A stretch of 64,000 nucleotides of DNA from Ochlerotatus camptorhynchus. Its lineage: Eukaryota; Arthropoda; Insecta; Diptera; Culicidae. Positions 11,059 through 22,289 of this stretch are shown piece after piece (the stretch's first letter is position 1; the number at the start of each line of letters is the position of its first letter). A program made the translations under genes and the position numbers. The stretch spans positions 1,922,001 through 1,986,000 of the forward strand of contig NW_027040693.1 in NCBI RefSeq assembly GCF_037179485.1. Direction: 5' to 3'. Below the pieces are notes generated by a model, which was not told the origin of the DNA, did no database searches, and saw only the letters and a list, made by a program, of their open reading frames with translations.

Positions 11059-11270
11059 GTAGGGGAAATGTATGTTACGTCGGCCTAAGTGTCCCTAATT
11101 TGGGCCCATACATAAATTCAGCAATCGACTAAATTTTCATTAGCAATCACAAATATCCATCAGTACCGTCCCAATGACGCGTTCATCTAGATACAATTGA
11201 TAAATAGCAGATTTTTAGCGATGGGCCCAATCTTAGATCCATAGGTCAACATTAGAGCCATTTCCCCTAC
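11059..11270. mobile_element. MITE ended by TAGGGGAAATG, 212 bp
   Basis: GTAGGGGAAATG at the left pairs with CATTTCCCCTAC at the right. An inner pair, TTGGGCCCAT / ATGGGCCCAA, is also inverted. The terminal TA on both sides fits a TA target. The element at 56080 begins with the same TAGGGGAAATG, which links the two families. Non-coding. Confidence 0.7.
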
Positions 11271-13613
11271 TTGCCAAAATGTTGGAAAATGTGGTTAAAT
11301 TGTTTCTAATCTGATGGGAAGTTAAATCTGCGATGCATGTGATAAATCTAATCAACACCCTTGTTGCATCCTCGGTACGGAGGTGTAGCGATCATATAAG
11401 TGAACTGGTTGTTAACCAGAATTTTTTTGAATATCAGCTAAAATTGAGTTCTGACGATTTTTGCATGTGGATAATGGTCGTAGTCGTAGCTGAAATGCAA
11501 AGGCCTTTGACATGCGTACTCTATGGTTGTACTGACGTTGTAGTCTTTAAAGATAGTACCTGAAATTGTACTATTTGCAGTACTAGCTGCGTATAATTAG
11601 TACGTTCTTACTCGATGCAAAACCATTCTTTCTTTGTTCATCATCGATGATAATAGCTGCTCAAATACATACGCAACACTAAATAAAAAAAATCGTAAAC
11701 TGATTATGTATTGTGCATACTACTGTGAATCAAAACGACATCTGTCGCTGGCACCACTGGAGTTCCAGTTTTGTCGTCGAACGTCGCGTGTCCGGTTTGG
11801 CGGGCGTGCCACAATAAGATGCATTTTAAACTTTAATGTTTTACTGTGAGTTTGACAGCAGCACCAGCACCAAACTGTCGGGGTACACTGGCAATATACT
11901 GAAGTTGTCAAATTGCCCCGAGTTGGGGAAACCGTACTATCGCAACCACCCGAAAACCATCAACCCAATGCGAACGATCTCGGAAGAATGCAAGTGACGT
12001 GTCCAGTTGCATCATCGCATCATTTAGTCTAGCGCTTGCAAACACAGTTTGCGCGCGAAAACATTACTTAATTGACTTTAAAATAGTGGCCAAGTTCGTT
12101 GATTCGTCTGGTTAGTTGCTGTTTATTTTCGCATGCACCACACCATCACTGCTGGTTTTTTTCGAGAGCAAGAGATTCACGCCGTTTCGTGCAGTCTCAT
12201 CAGCGCTCTGCCACTACCACGCTGCTACCAGCTCTCAGGGGTTGGATATAATTTCAAGCTTGTGTATGAGTCGGAGTCAACAGAAGGGGTGGAGGGGAGT
12301 GGTGGGGTGCTGTAAATACTATTACTTAATTTGAGTAGTGGTGGGATGCCACACAGCAGTTGGCGACTCGCTGCTTCTCAGTTTCGTTCAATCATTTTCC
12401 CCGGCGAGCTAGCGAAGGGATGCAAGCTGAGCAAGCACTATTTACTAACCAACGATGTGACAGGACATGGTTGAGAAATTGAAATTTAAACCCTTTTGAT
12501 GCATGAATCCCTTCCGGTCCTAGCTGTGCGGGTGTGCCGGTGTGTGTGTATGCCTCAGAAGCCAGATGAAGTGGAAATAAGCGGGGTCATATTTACTTTG
12601 GCGTCGAACCTCGGGTGCATGGGAATGTCGATCTGCAAGTGAATGAGCGAAAAACTTGCACACACTAAGTAACTGGTTATGATGGTTGGGCAGGATGTGG
12701 GTGAGTGGATGTGCAGCAAGGATGGTGTAGTAAACAAAGTTGTTTAACTTGGATCACTCGTCACACGACACGGTCCAAGATAAGGCGGGTGAGATAGAGG
12801 AAAATTGATCACTTCACTATCGCCTCTACAGTCGGTTGCGAATGAGCAGTGCCGTACCTACTGCAAACGATGCTGATGATGGCTGGTGGCAGTGAATGAA
12901 TGCTTGTAATATTGGATTCTTGGACTAAAACCCACGATATGGAAGCAAGTCTTTGGTGATAGATGGTTAAAGGGAATATTGTTCATCTACGAATGAATTC
13001 AGTTTAAGTGGAACAATGGAGTGATTTACTGCTAATTTCTGTCACGAACGAACTCTCGCTTCCACTGGTTGGTCATAACAGGAGATGTGGAGAAAATGTT
13101 TCGACAAGCTTTGGTTCATCAACGATCGAGCTCTACACCAAGTTGCTTGCACGCAAAAGGGAATCATTTTCTAAATACATTTTATGTATTCAAAGTTATT
13201 TTAAGGTTTCTTGATTGTTTAAGGTTCGCTGAAGGTAACGAGGTAAATTCTAAATTTATTTTAATAACCATTATTTTTTTCAAATATTTTTGTTAAACAA
13301 GTACTGAGAATCCTAGAGTCATTTCACTAGTAAAATGTTTACGGAAAATATTTCATTTGCACATTCTCTTCGTCTTGTGATCGAATATCATTTTTTTTTG
13401 TTTTGGGTTTACTTTGATTATACTTGATGAATGTATAAAAGCATGCGTGAATCTCAAACAATTTAGTTCAATTGTAACCAGTTGGTTTCAATCCTAATAT
13501 TTTTGTTTGTATGATTTGTTGTTGTGTCGGAAAATTCAAGTTTATTTTTAGAATTAGTCAGAAGGCCCAAACAGCAGTGAGAGGGTTAGTATCACTGCCA
13601 AAACACTCGTATA
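11271..13613. other. unassigned, low-repeat, host-like noncoding DNA
   Basis: I see no transposon signature, no long open frame and no bounded repeat. Small GC-richer patches lie near 11950-12050 and 12250-12800. It could be intron or intergenic host DNA. Short frames here are not supported by any family resemblance. Confidence 0.3.
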
Positions 13614-13639
13614 CTGAAGGGAGAAAAATTGTAACCTTA
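13614..13639 (+). repeat. 26-bp direct repeat, left copy
   Basis: The sequence starting CTGAAGGGAGAAAAATTG occurs again, identical over 26 bp, at 15119-15144. The two copies flank 1479 bp and could be a long target-site duplication. The left copy runs into a GCATTA triplication at 13640-13657. Confidence 0.6.
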
Positions 13640-15118
13640 GCATTAGCATTAGCATCGAACAAGTTGCACAATATCGTAGGTGGTACGAATTCAAAACTAT
13701 TAAGAGCAAGACGGATATCTATTACTGGACAGATAGTAAGTAGGAAGTAATTACTATCTCCCAGATAAAGACATATCCCGCTCCAACAGTTAAGGATTGT
13801 CCTGGCCACGTCCTTACAACTGGTAGGGATAGGAAAGGTATGTTAGTCCAACATTTACTTAAGAGAGATGCAGAGAACTCTACGACCCCTCATAAATGTC
13901 TCGGGAATTTAGGAATTATGTTAGTAGGGAAGGTAAGCCATAGGATACACCCAGTCAGTGTTGCTGGCATATGTAGTTTTTTTTATTAATGTTGAAATTG
14001 CTGTCCGGATTATCTGCTGAAAGATAAGGTTGCTGAAATAAAATGAAAATATAACATAGTGAACTCGCCATCGTTGTCACACCCGTAGCTAATTAAAAGG
14101 AAGGAAATATGTTGTGTTTTATCTTTTTTTTTCTTCTATTGATTGAGAGGAAAACTCGCGGGAGTGAAAATAATTGTACTACCTCTTCTCCCGTAGGCCC
14201 AAAACCTCTATGTCTTTTCAATTTGAATTATAATCAATTAAAGTAAACTTAAGTTCATGTGATGTGTATGTGTGTGTGTATGTGTATTCAATCTAACCCC
14301 CACTGGCCGGCAGTGGTATTATGGAAGAAATTTGCTTACAACAATCCTTGATGTAATAATTTAAAGCAAGTTTAGTCCGGGAGTTAGAAAGCGATAGCTC
14401 TACTGCAGATCCAGCAACCCATTTCAGAATGCCTGGTAATTCACGTCCATTCCGAGGTTACTTTCACATACAATAAGCCCCGCGTGTAAACACTACCGTT
14501 ATCATATGAATAATGGTACTGCAAACACACTTCCAGATTTCGAAATGTGATGTTTCGAAATCTGGCGCGTATTTAGTAATATATGGAAATATGCATTTAT
14601 GATTGATTATAAATCAGATGGATCTCACCAAATTCTGCCTCCGAAAAAGGACCGGTTTGTTCACTCGCGGTAATCGAAAAAATCTTCCGCGTGGTTTTTA
14701 CAACCCAACACGACATTTTGAATCACATTTGAAGTTTTCCATTTGCACCGAATTTTTGCTTGACACCTCATTTGCGTGCATCTTCCGGAAGGCAGAACGC
14801 CAGCACCAAGAAAAAAAAATACCCAGTGAAACTCTTCTTGGGAGGGAGGCAAAGCACCAAAAACAAGCGAAATGAAAAACCGACCGACGCGACACACAGC
14901 TATTCGAAACAAATTCTTGTTCCAGATTGTTCACGTTAATTACAATATCACTAAAAAAAACTTCTTAAGACGTGATAGATCTTAATTTACACTTATCCAC
15001 ACGAAAAAACTAATATTTGTTTGATTTGATACAATTAAAAAAAATGCGAAAAACAGATGAAATCAGCGCCAGCGAAAACAAAACCAACCGTTCGCGGGCA
15101 GAGCCTACTGCGTTTTTC
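13640..15118. other. segment between 26-bp direct repeats; possible insertion
   Basis: The segment opens with GCATTAGCATTAGCAT. It contains a run that looks like an old interspersed repeat up to about 13970, a GT microsatellite at 14258-14286, and a perfect 13-bp-arm hairpin at 14533-14565 (CCAGATTTCGAAA). No transposase or reverse transcriptase is seen. Its identity is unknown. Confidence 0.35.
14533..14565. repeat. perfect hairpin, 13-bp arms
   Basis: CCAGATTTCGAAA, a 7-base loop, then TTTCGAAATCTGG. A free-standing perfect stem like this may be the remnant of a MITE centre. Confidence 0.6.
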
Positions 15119-15144
15119 TGAAGGGAGAAAAATTGTAACCTTAT

Positions 15145-15581
15145 GCAAAAAATGGATGCACTTTTGCTGAAAAGAGAATCGGCTTAGATTTGGAAGATGA
15201 GACTGAAGTAGGCAGTGCCATTCAATCAACACTCAATCAACCCCCCTTATTGTGGGGCGATGGGACATTGGACTGCCTCAGATAAATAGGTTCGAATTAT
15301 TACTATCAGCCAACCTGATGGAAATATTGCACTTCCAATGGGACCCTCCTGTACATCTTGTGCATCTCGTACCGTTTTAATAAAGATGGCTTCCGAGCCC
15401 AATAGTTAATTAAGTTTTCCGTCCATCGACAGGAAATCCCCTCAGGCCACTGGCCTTAATCGTAAAGGAGGGTTCCATCTCGACTCGACCAAGGTGGCCA
15501 TGTCACGATCAGCTGATTTCGCCAAGGAAGGATGACACCTGCCAGCCACACGAGCCAGCAACACCTACAGGGTACATTATA
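15145..15581. other. unassigned
   Basis: No coding region or bounded element is recognised. Short GC-rich blocks near 15480-15560 have no family resemblance I can name. Confidence 0.25.
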
Positions 15582-15697
15582 GGCCCACGCACATTAGATC
15601 CGGATCGGACGCGTTGCGGCAAAGTGACAGCTAAATCTACTGTCTAACTGTCAAATTTACGTCAACGCAACGCAAACGGATCTAATGTGCGTGGCCC
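15582..15697. mobile_element. hairpin MITE, 116 bp
   Basis: CACGCACATTAGATCCG at the left and CGGATCTAATGTGCGTGG at the right are exact inverted copies. A second pair, GCGTTGCG / CGCAACGC, lies inside, and the middle holds GTGACAG / CTGTCAA. Nearly the whole element can fold. Flanking TTA-like bases are compatible with a 3-bp target, but the target duplication is not clean. Confidence 0.75.
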
Positions 15698-15746
15698 TTA
15701 TGTCTTGTCCTCAACCATGTATATTGCAACAAAGCAGGCAAGCAGC

Positions 15747-15788
15747 CCCGTAACGTGGGTAGATCACCTTTTCGTGGTACGTTACGGG
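15747..15788. repeat. short hairpin CCCGTAACGT/ACGTTACGGG
   Basis: Ten-base perfect arms are separated by 22 bases. The AGATC words at 15761 and 15797 are also partly inverted. It may be a fragment of another MITE. Confidence 0.5.
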
Positions 15789-16245
15789 ATGTAAGATCTA
15801 CCACCGATTCCTAGTCCTGACTACTTCAAACTAGGGGAACAGGATTTTTCAGTAATCCAAGGAACACATCTTAGCCCTTGTTGCTGCGTGTTCTGTTTAT
15901 TATGGGTAAGTCCAAGGGAAGGTTAAAAGAAAGGTTTTGCTGATTTGCATAAAACGGTTGTTTTGGAAGCGAAGCGGGAAAACCCTGATATGTAGTTTAT
16001 AACTTGGAAAATACATGTTATTGTTTGGGTAGTAGACCTTTGTGATGATTTGAATGACTTGGAAAGCTGTATACTACAGGATACTCATCGACTTAAAAGA
16101 TTTTTTTTTCCATGTTCAAGCAGATTTTTGAGCACCATGGTTGCCAAGATTCGATTTACTTTGGAGCGGTGTCCAAAAATTCGAACCCATTTTTTTTAAC
16201 GCATCAATTTAGCTTCCTTTTGATATTTTACACAAAATCATCATC
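15789..16245. other. unassigned
   Basis: AT-rich sequence before the 5'-truncated I-type LINE. No feature is recognised. Confidence 0.25.
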
Positions 16246-16825
16246 GTCTTATCCAAGGCCAGGGGAAGTTTAGCAGGCCCAGAAGAGGTAGGTTACCGCC
16301 TCTTTCAAAACCTCCCCCGGCAGGCAAACTAAAGCCTCTCGAGCTATTCAACTAAATTTGGTTCGAAGACCCCATTCGGCATGGATGGACGCATAGCCTC
16401 GTGATCCCCTACCCCAAACCACGAAAAACCTGGCAAGCAAGCAGATGATTACCGCCACATCTCCTTTACCTGTTGCGCCACCATATTAATGGAGAGGATG
16501 ATTAACAGGCAGCTCATGCACTTCCCCGAATCCAACGATCTCCTCGACTACCGTCAACATGCATTCCGGCCTGGGCACGGAACGGCACCTTAGACACGCG
16601 CAAGGTTTATAACACAACCAGGATGCCCAATGTCATAGTTCAACTGGCAAACTGGGGCCTTCGTGGACATCTCCTTCTTAGGCGGACCGTCCAGGTCATC
16701 CTGGGTAACCATCGATCAAGGGTCTTCCGGGAAGAAACGGGTGTCCCGCAAGGAACCGTCATCGCGGTCACCCTGTTCCTCATACGAATGAAGGGAATTT
16801 TCAGCAACCTACCGAAAGGAATATA

Positions 16826-18070
16826 CATGGATTGAAGAGTGCTGTGCTTGTAGACGGAAGCGAACAATTTTCCTCCCGTCAAATTTTTTGATTTTGCGTT
16901 GTTCCGGGTTTTTTAAACAGTAAAGTGACATTGGTTACGAACGGATACTTGAATTTCCTGAATCTAGTTGCACAGTGTGCGGATTGTGTCGGACGGCCAA
17001 GAGGTGTTGCAAGACTTCATTCGGGACATTCCGTGCTAGCTCTGCCACAAACCGGATTACCCCGTGAAGCGAACCGTCTACAATTGCGAATTCCCCTCTA
17101 ACACATTAGGCCAGTTTTTTGGGTTCACTTGGTCAGATTTGGTGAGTTCGTTCCATTTTGTCCTTTGTAATATTTTCATACTTAATTTCCGGGTACTAGT
17201 ACTTGTAGTTATACTACAAACATTTCCAACTCTTTAAATACGCATAAATCAAGCAATTCAAGCAAAATCGTACCGTAAAACGGGGTATCGTTGATATTGC
17301 GGGTAACTTTGATAGTAGAATATAATGATTGAATTTCCTCTCTGCGCTTTTTTCGAACTGGAATCATTGGTCCTTTATTGTAGCTTAGGGTATTTCCGTT
17401 GAGATGATATTTTATTTTAAATTTAGTATGTGTTACATATTTTACAAACGTATTAAAAAACAATTTTGTTGTATTTCACCTGTTTGAAAAAGTACTCAAA
17501 CCATCACTTATGAAATGGATTTCATATACAATACAGCCATCACAAATTCAATGTTGTATTCTTATTGCTCATGATGTTTTCTGATTATATACTCATTCAA
17601 AGTTTCATTTAACAAGAACTTAATTATTTGAGTTTCACGCATTTTCTTCTACATTCATTGAGCATCATCAAAGTAACCCCAAATCAAAATCCTCATGTTC
17701 GGTCACAAGACTTTAAAAATAGTGCAAATGCCTTAATTTCTATTAAACATGTTACTAACGAATTGACTTTAGGATCCTCAGTACTTGTTTAAAAAAAAAA
17801 TAGAATTTGAAAAACATGAATTGCCGTAAAAATTAAATAGAATATACTTCAAAAAACTATCAATGTTACCCCGTTTTACGGTATACAAAAATAACTTTGG
17901 AATGCTTGCGTTCTTGAAATGGAATTTTGGAATTTCGATAGAGCTGTCACCTTCTAACTCCCGGATTTAAGCTTCTTGCAATTATTTATATAAAAGATGG
18001 TTGCAGGAATATTCTATCCATAATGCTACCTCCATTTAGTTGGAGTTAGATTGTAAATATACACATACAC
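16826..18070. mobile_element. insertion inside I-type LINE, flanked by 19-bp repeats
   Basis: The LINE sequence ACCTACCGAAAGGAATATA (16807-16825) recurs with one mismatch at 18071-18089, so 1245 bp sit between the two copies of a likely target duplication. The insert holds a MITE (17271-17883). The rest is AT-rich with no recognised domain. The class is unknown; the long duplication suggests a retroposon. Confidence 0.6.
17271..17883. mobile_element. MITE ended by TACCGTAAAACGGGGTA, 613 bp
   Basis: TACCGTAAAACGGGGTA at the left and TACCCCGTTTTACGGTA at the right are inverted, and pairing continues inward as TATCGTTGAT / ATCAATGTTA. A lone end of the same family occurs at 5767. Non-coding and AT-rich inside. 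Confidence 0.75.
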
Positions 18071-18794
18071 ACCTCCCGAAAGGAATATAAATTTTTTGAA
18101 CGATATACTCCAGGTCATAGTTAGCCAGCAGCACGACCAAAGCACTACGAATCTCCCTTGGTGCTGCGGTAAAGACCGTCGTTCTATGGGCCTTTTCCGC
18201 CGGGCTTCCCATCTCAGCGGAAAAGAGTGTAATTACCCACATCTACCAGCAAGCACACCGATCAATCAGCGTGTCGTTTCATATCAACCAAGATGTCACC
18301 CCGGACCAGAGTACAGTATGCTTCCTAGCTGTCAACTTTGATATGAAATTATCCTTCTTGAAACACTTCGACGAGACAAGGGCCAGTTGCAAGACTAGCA
18401 CCCAGACAGCAATCTGCCCACTCGACTCCATGTGGCCAAGGCCATTATCAACTCAAAGCCTCCACATGAAATCAGGAACCAGGATATCGACCGGTCTACT
18501 ACCATCCACTTGCTACTTGCCTCGAAAGCGGCTCCCCACCTTTCGAAAGATTCATTCGACCTGGACGAGAAGATCGCAGGCGAGGGAGGGTTCCTCTTGA
18601 CGGAGGCCAACCAACTCCTGATGAAGTGGACCAACCAATAGCTCCCAACAGTGAGCAGGGTTCACTGGGTTGGAGCCAGTGGACCGATTACTCCATCAAG
18701 TACAAGTTCAAGGCCGGAAAGGAAAAGGAAAAATATAAACATCATACCATCCGCAACTCCGATGGCTCAGTCACCCGGGTGGATGTTGGTATGG

Positions 18795-19185
18795 GAGCAG
18801 GACATTTTGCCAAAGGACGCTTCGCAGAAGGTCATTTCGCCGAATGGGTCATTTCGCCAAGAGCAAGCCATTTTCTACGGTTTTGAATTTTTCTCAAAGC
18901 TCAGTAAATTTTGAAATCAGTCTCGTAAAATGATTAACCCTCTGTCGGTATCTTGAGGTTAATATGACCAGAAGCTATTTTTGCAATCTTGATTATTCTT
19001 CAGAATTTTTTTTTCTGACATGTTTGCATGCTAAAGTCCTGTTGATATGCCTGCCGCTTAGTTGAGACATATTTCGAATTTTATTTAATACCCGTTTTGA
19101 AGGATTTTTGCAATGAACTTAGCTTTATTTAAGAGGTACAACTTTTTCAACCTGGCAAGTTTTTCAAATGGACCGCAGCTAGTAG
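18795..19185. repeat. insertion in the RNase H region of the I-type LINE
   Basis: RNase H coding stops after VGMGA and resumes near 19190. The interruption starts with imperfect short tandem units containing CATTTCGCC (GGACATTTTGCC, GGTCATTTCGCC, GGGTCATTTCGCC), then AT-rich sequence. Boundaries are approximate. Confidence 0.5.
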
Positions 19186-20091
19186 TCTGCTATGAGCTTC
19201 CGATCCAATCTTATCAACTGGAGCTGCTGCTGCCTTTATTGCGGCCACAACCTCCTCCGACAACCCGATCGCCGTGTTTACCGACTCGGCTAGTGTAGTG
19301 AAAGTTCTCTATTTAGACATCTCCAAACACCCTTTGGATCCACGGCATCCAAAGGTATACCCCACTAGGCATTACCTTTGTTTGGATCCCGGGTTATTGC
19401 GGGGTACGTTGCAACGTCGAGGCCGACCACCTGGCAGCCTCCAGCAGGCAGGTCACGACATACACCGATACAGTACCAGCTGCAGACCTGCAAAAAATGG
19501 GTTGGAAAAGCTTTCAACGACTCGTGGGCGTTCACCTTGAATGACGCTAGAGAACCATTTATCCGGAAGGTTAAAGGACATATCGTCCGATTGGAGGATC
19601 CTATGAACCATCGAATCCAGGTGAAGCTATCAAGATTGAGAACGGGACACACCCGCACATGGCACCATTTCTCTGGCACCGACCCTTTTCTAAAGATATG
19701 CGAGGTATGCCAAGTATATCACTCCGTCTAACATGCCATCTGACACAATACGATGGCCCACGCATACTATACGGCATTGCCAGAGGCATCGGGGAAGCCT
19801 TAGCGGATCACCCGGCCAGAACTGCGGCCCTCAAAGGTTTCCTCGTCGGCTTCTACCTCTTCGATGCAATTTAATCGAACTGAACATGATACTAATGCCG
19901 ACAGTGGACCCCTTCACGAAGCCTGCGGTCGGTGGTTTCTGTATACAATCTGCAAAGAACCACAAACCACGACCACTGCTACCCACAACGGTTACGAACC
20001 AAACTTTTAAATATAACCACGACCAGACAAGAACTCATTCAACCGACAAACGCAACGAAAAGAACATCCCAAAGGAAAACGACCCGTCTAT

Positions 20092-22006
20092 CAGTGATGG
20101 GAAAAATCCAAAAAATCCAAAATCAGGAATCAAGCTGATCTTGAGGTAATCACCAAACGGAAAATCAATTCCTTGATATTACAGTCAAAGTAAGAAACTG
20201 ACATCCACCGCCATTTTGGAATCCAATATGGTGGCCTCTAGACAGCGAATATGCATCTAAGCCCATGCAATATGGGTATCTATGAAATGGGCTCGATGAG
20301 TAGAAGTGGAAAATCGACATCCGCCGTCATTTTGGAATTCAATATAGTGGACCAAAATCCAATAGGTGGCATGCAATATGGAATGGGCTCGATGAGTAGT
20401 AGTAAAAAATCGACATCCGCCGCTGTTTTGGAATTCACGATGGTGGACCAAAATCCAATATGGCGGCCTCCAGACAGCGTATATCCATCTAAACCCATGC
20501 AATATGGGTATCTATGGAATGGGCTCGATGAGTAGAAGTGTAAAATCGACATCCGTCACCATTTATGAATCGAAGATGTCGGACCAAAATCCAATATGGC
20601 GGCCTCCAGACAGCGTATATCCATCCAAACCCATGCAATATGGGTATCTATGGTATGGGCTCGATGAGTAGAAGTGTAAAATCGACATCCGTCACCATTT
20701 ATGAATCGAAGATGTCGGACCAAAATCCAATATGGCGGCCTCCAGACAGCGTATATCCATCCAAACCCATGCAATATGGGTATCTATGGTATGGGCTCGA
20801 TGAGTAGAAGTGGAAAATCGACATCCGCCGCTATTCTCGAATCCAATATGGCAGACCAAAATCCAATATGGCGGCCTCCAGACAGCGTATGTGCATCTAA
20901 ATTCATGTAATATGGGTATCTAAGGAATAGGCTCGATGAGTAGAAGTGGAAAATTGTTATCCGTCGCCATTCTTAAGATGAAAATGTAAGACGTGATAGA
21001 TTTCACAAAAAACGCGCTTTGTTTTATTTAGTGTTGCGATAAAAAATAGTATTCATAAAGAATTCAAAATTAAAGTGCTGGATTCATTCACAGTAAAAAA
21101 ATATGAATTTTTAATTCAAATATTTCACACTCAGCATCAACGCTACTTTTTGGATCAGGCCAGGATTTAACTTGAGGGCCGTTAGTCCGCTTGTCACCTA
21201 AACGTTGGTGGTGGTCGATAAGAACGAGCTTTAATGCGCTGAACGCCCTTTACACCGTGACTTGAGTCGAAGGAGCTGACTGCACTAGCATCCCCAGACG
21301 GTACATTTCTGGCCCCTGGAGCTTATCACCTGCCCAATATTTACATAATCACACCATATCGCTCGGATAGAGAGGTTTTACTTGGAATCGGCGCCAATGA
21401 CGTCGATGGCTCACAATTGAAGCTTGGATGGTTGAACGTTGCTGGGATGGTTTTTTGGTTACTGATAAATTTCGTCGTTTTCTGGTAGGGTATGTCTCCA
21501 GAAAATCGTTATCACTTTTGCTAGACTTTTCTGTGAGTATTTAAACATCCTTTGATCGATTTAGGTTTTCAAGTCTTTCCCAGACTTTGAGCAGGTAGCA
21601 CTGAAATATGAATAGATAATATTTAATGGTATGAAGCATCATCAAGCCCATTTCGTAGATACCCATATTGCATGGATTAAGATGCATATTCGCTGTCTGG
21701 AGGCTGCGATATTGCATTTCGGTCTGCCATCTTGGATTTGTGCAAGCCATCTTTGATTGAAATCCATCTTAATTTCATCTGGGATGTCCCAGACCCTAGA
21801 GTTAATCTTCTAATCCTTTGATTTTTGAAGATTTTGATCTTGGTTAATATTGATCCTGGTTGATTTTGTGAATCAAAAACCACAGCTGATATTTGTTGAA
21901 AATCACGGGTGATTTTCGTGATGATGATGACTTGTGATATTGGTGCCTGTGATTTTTGGTGATATTGATCTTGAAAGATAGCTGATCTTGATTTTAGCCA
22001 ACACTG
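20092..22006 (+). mobile_element. hAT-like foldback element with 136-bp tandem arrays, copy C (both ends present)
   Basis: The left end CAGTGATGGGAAAAATCC and the right end GATTTTAGCCAACACTG are imperfect inverted repeats of hAT type. Eight-base flanks CCGTCTAT and CCGGCAAT match at 6 of 8, as expected for an old hAT target duplication. Plus-orientation units begin at 20205, 20321, 20417, 20553, 20689, 20825 and 20961; the last four steps are exactly 136 bp. A minus-orientation unit lies at about 21645-21735 before the right end. Hence the arms are inverted arrays around a unique centre (20985-21640). No transposase. It sits inside the I-type LINE. Confidence 0.75.
20985..21640. other. unique centre of foldback copy C
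   Basis: About 650 bp separate the two oppositely oriented arms. No transposase or other domain is seen. It begins with an AT-rich stretch containing AAGACGTGATAGAT, a 14-base word also found near 14968, then becomes GC-balanced. It could be captured DNA or a later insertion. Confidence 0.4.
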
Positions 22007-22289
22007 CCGGCAATATCGACGAATACCAAACGACTGTAGACAGCATAGACAGCAAAGGCAGTTTAGGGCACTCCCTTCTGGAGGGCCACACAAACCTTTG
22101 CCCTTGGGGGAGGCCTTTCTGGACTCCCTATATCACATGGAAAGTCCATTCCGGGCTCCCAAACCGCTTAAAAACTAAAATTTGATGACGACATTCTGAA
22201 ACAAATAAATAAATAAAATCGAGGCATATTTTAGTCATTCATTGAGTTCCCGAGTTTCTAAGATTTTTTGTGAAACCCAAACCACTAGG

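Larger units (their letters stand above)
16246..22215 (+). pseudogene. I-type LINE, 5'-truncated, split by three insertions
   Basis: Plus-strand pieces follow the same order as the I-type LINE at 36620-39600. The RT start is at 16246 (AGPEEVGY, like SAGPDEIGY there), then YRHISFT and GVPQGTVIAVTLFLI at about 16740. After an insertion (16826-18070) the RT resumes at LPKGIY, 18072. RNase H begins near 18760 (SDGSVTRVDVGMGA), is broken again, and resumes at 19270 (VFTDSASVVKV). The 3' region runs through 20091, is split by the hAT-like foldback, and ends at about 22215 in AAATAAATAAATAAA, a tail typical of this LINE group. Many stops and frameshifts are present. RT and RNase H would copy the RNA into the chromosome; this copy cannot. 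Confidence 0.75.

Noticed and set aside
17209..17463. 84-codon minus-strand frame inside the MITE
   Set aside because: It crosses the left TIR of a non-coding MITE and has no family resemblance.
20205..20985. Regularly spaced repeats as a CRISPR array
   Set aside because: The whole 136-bp unit is repeated, with no unique spacers, no cas genes and a eukaryotic context.
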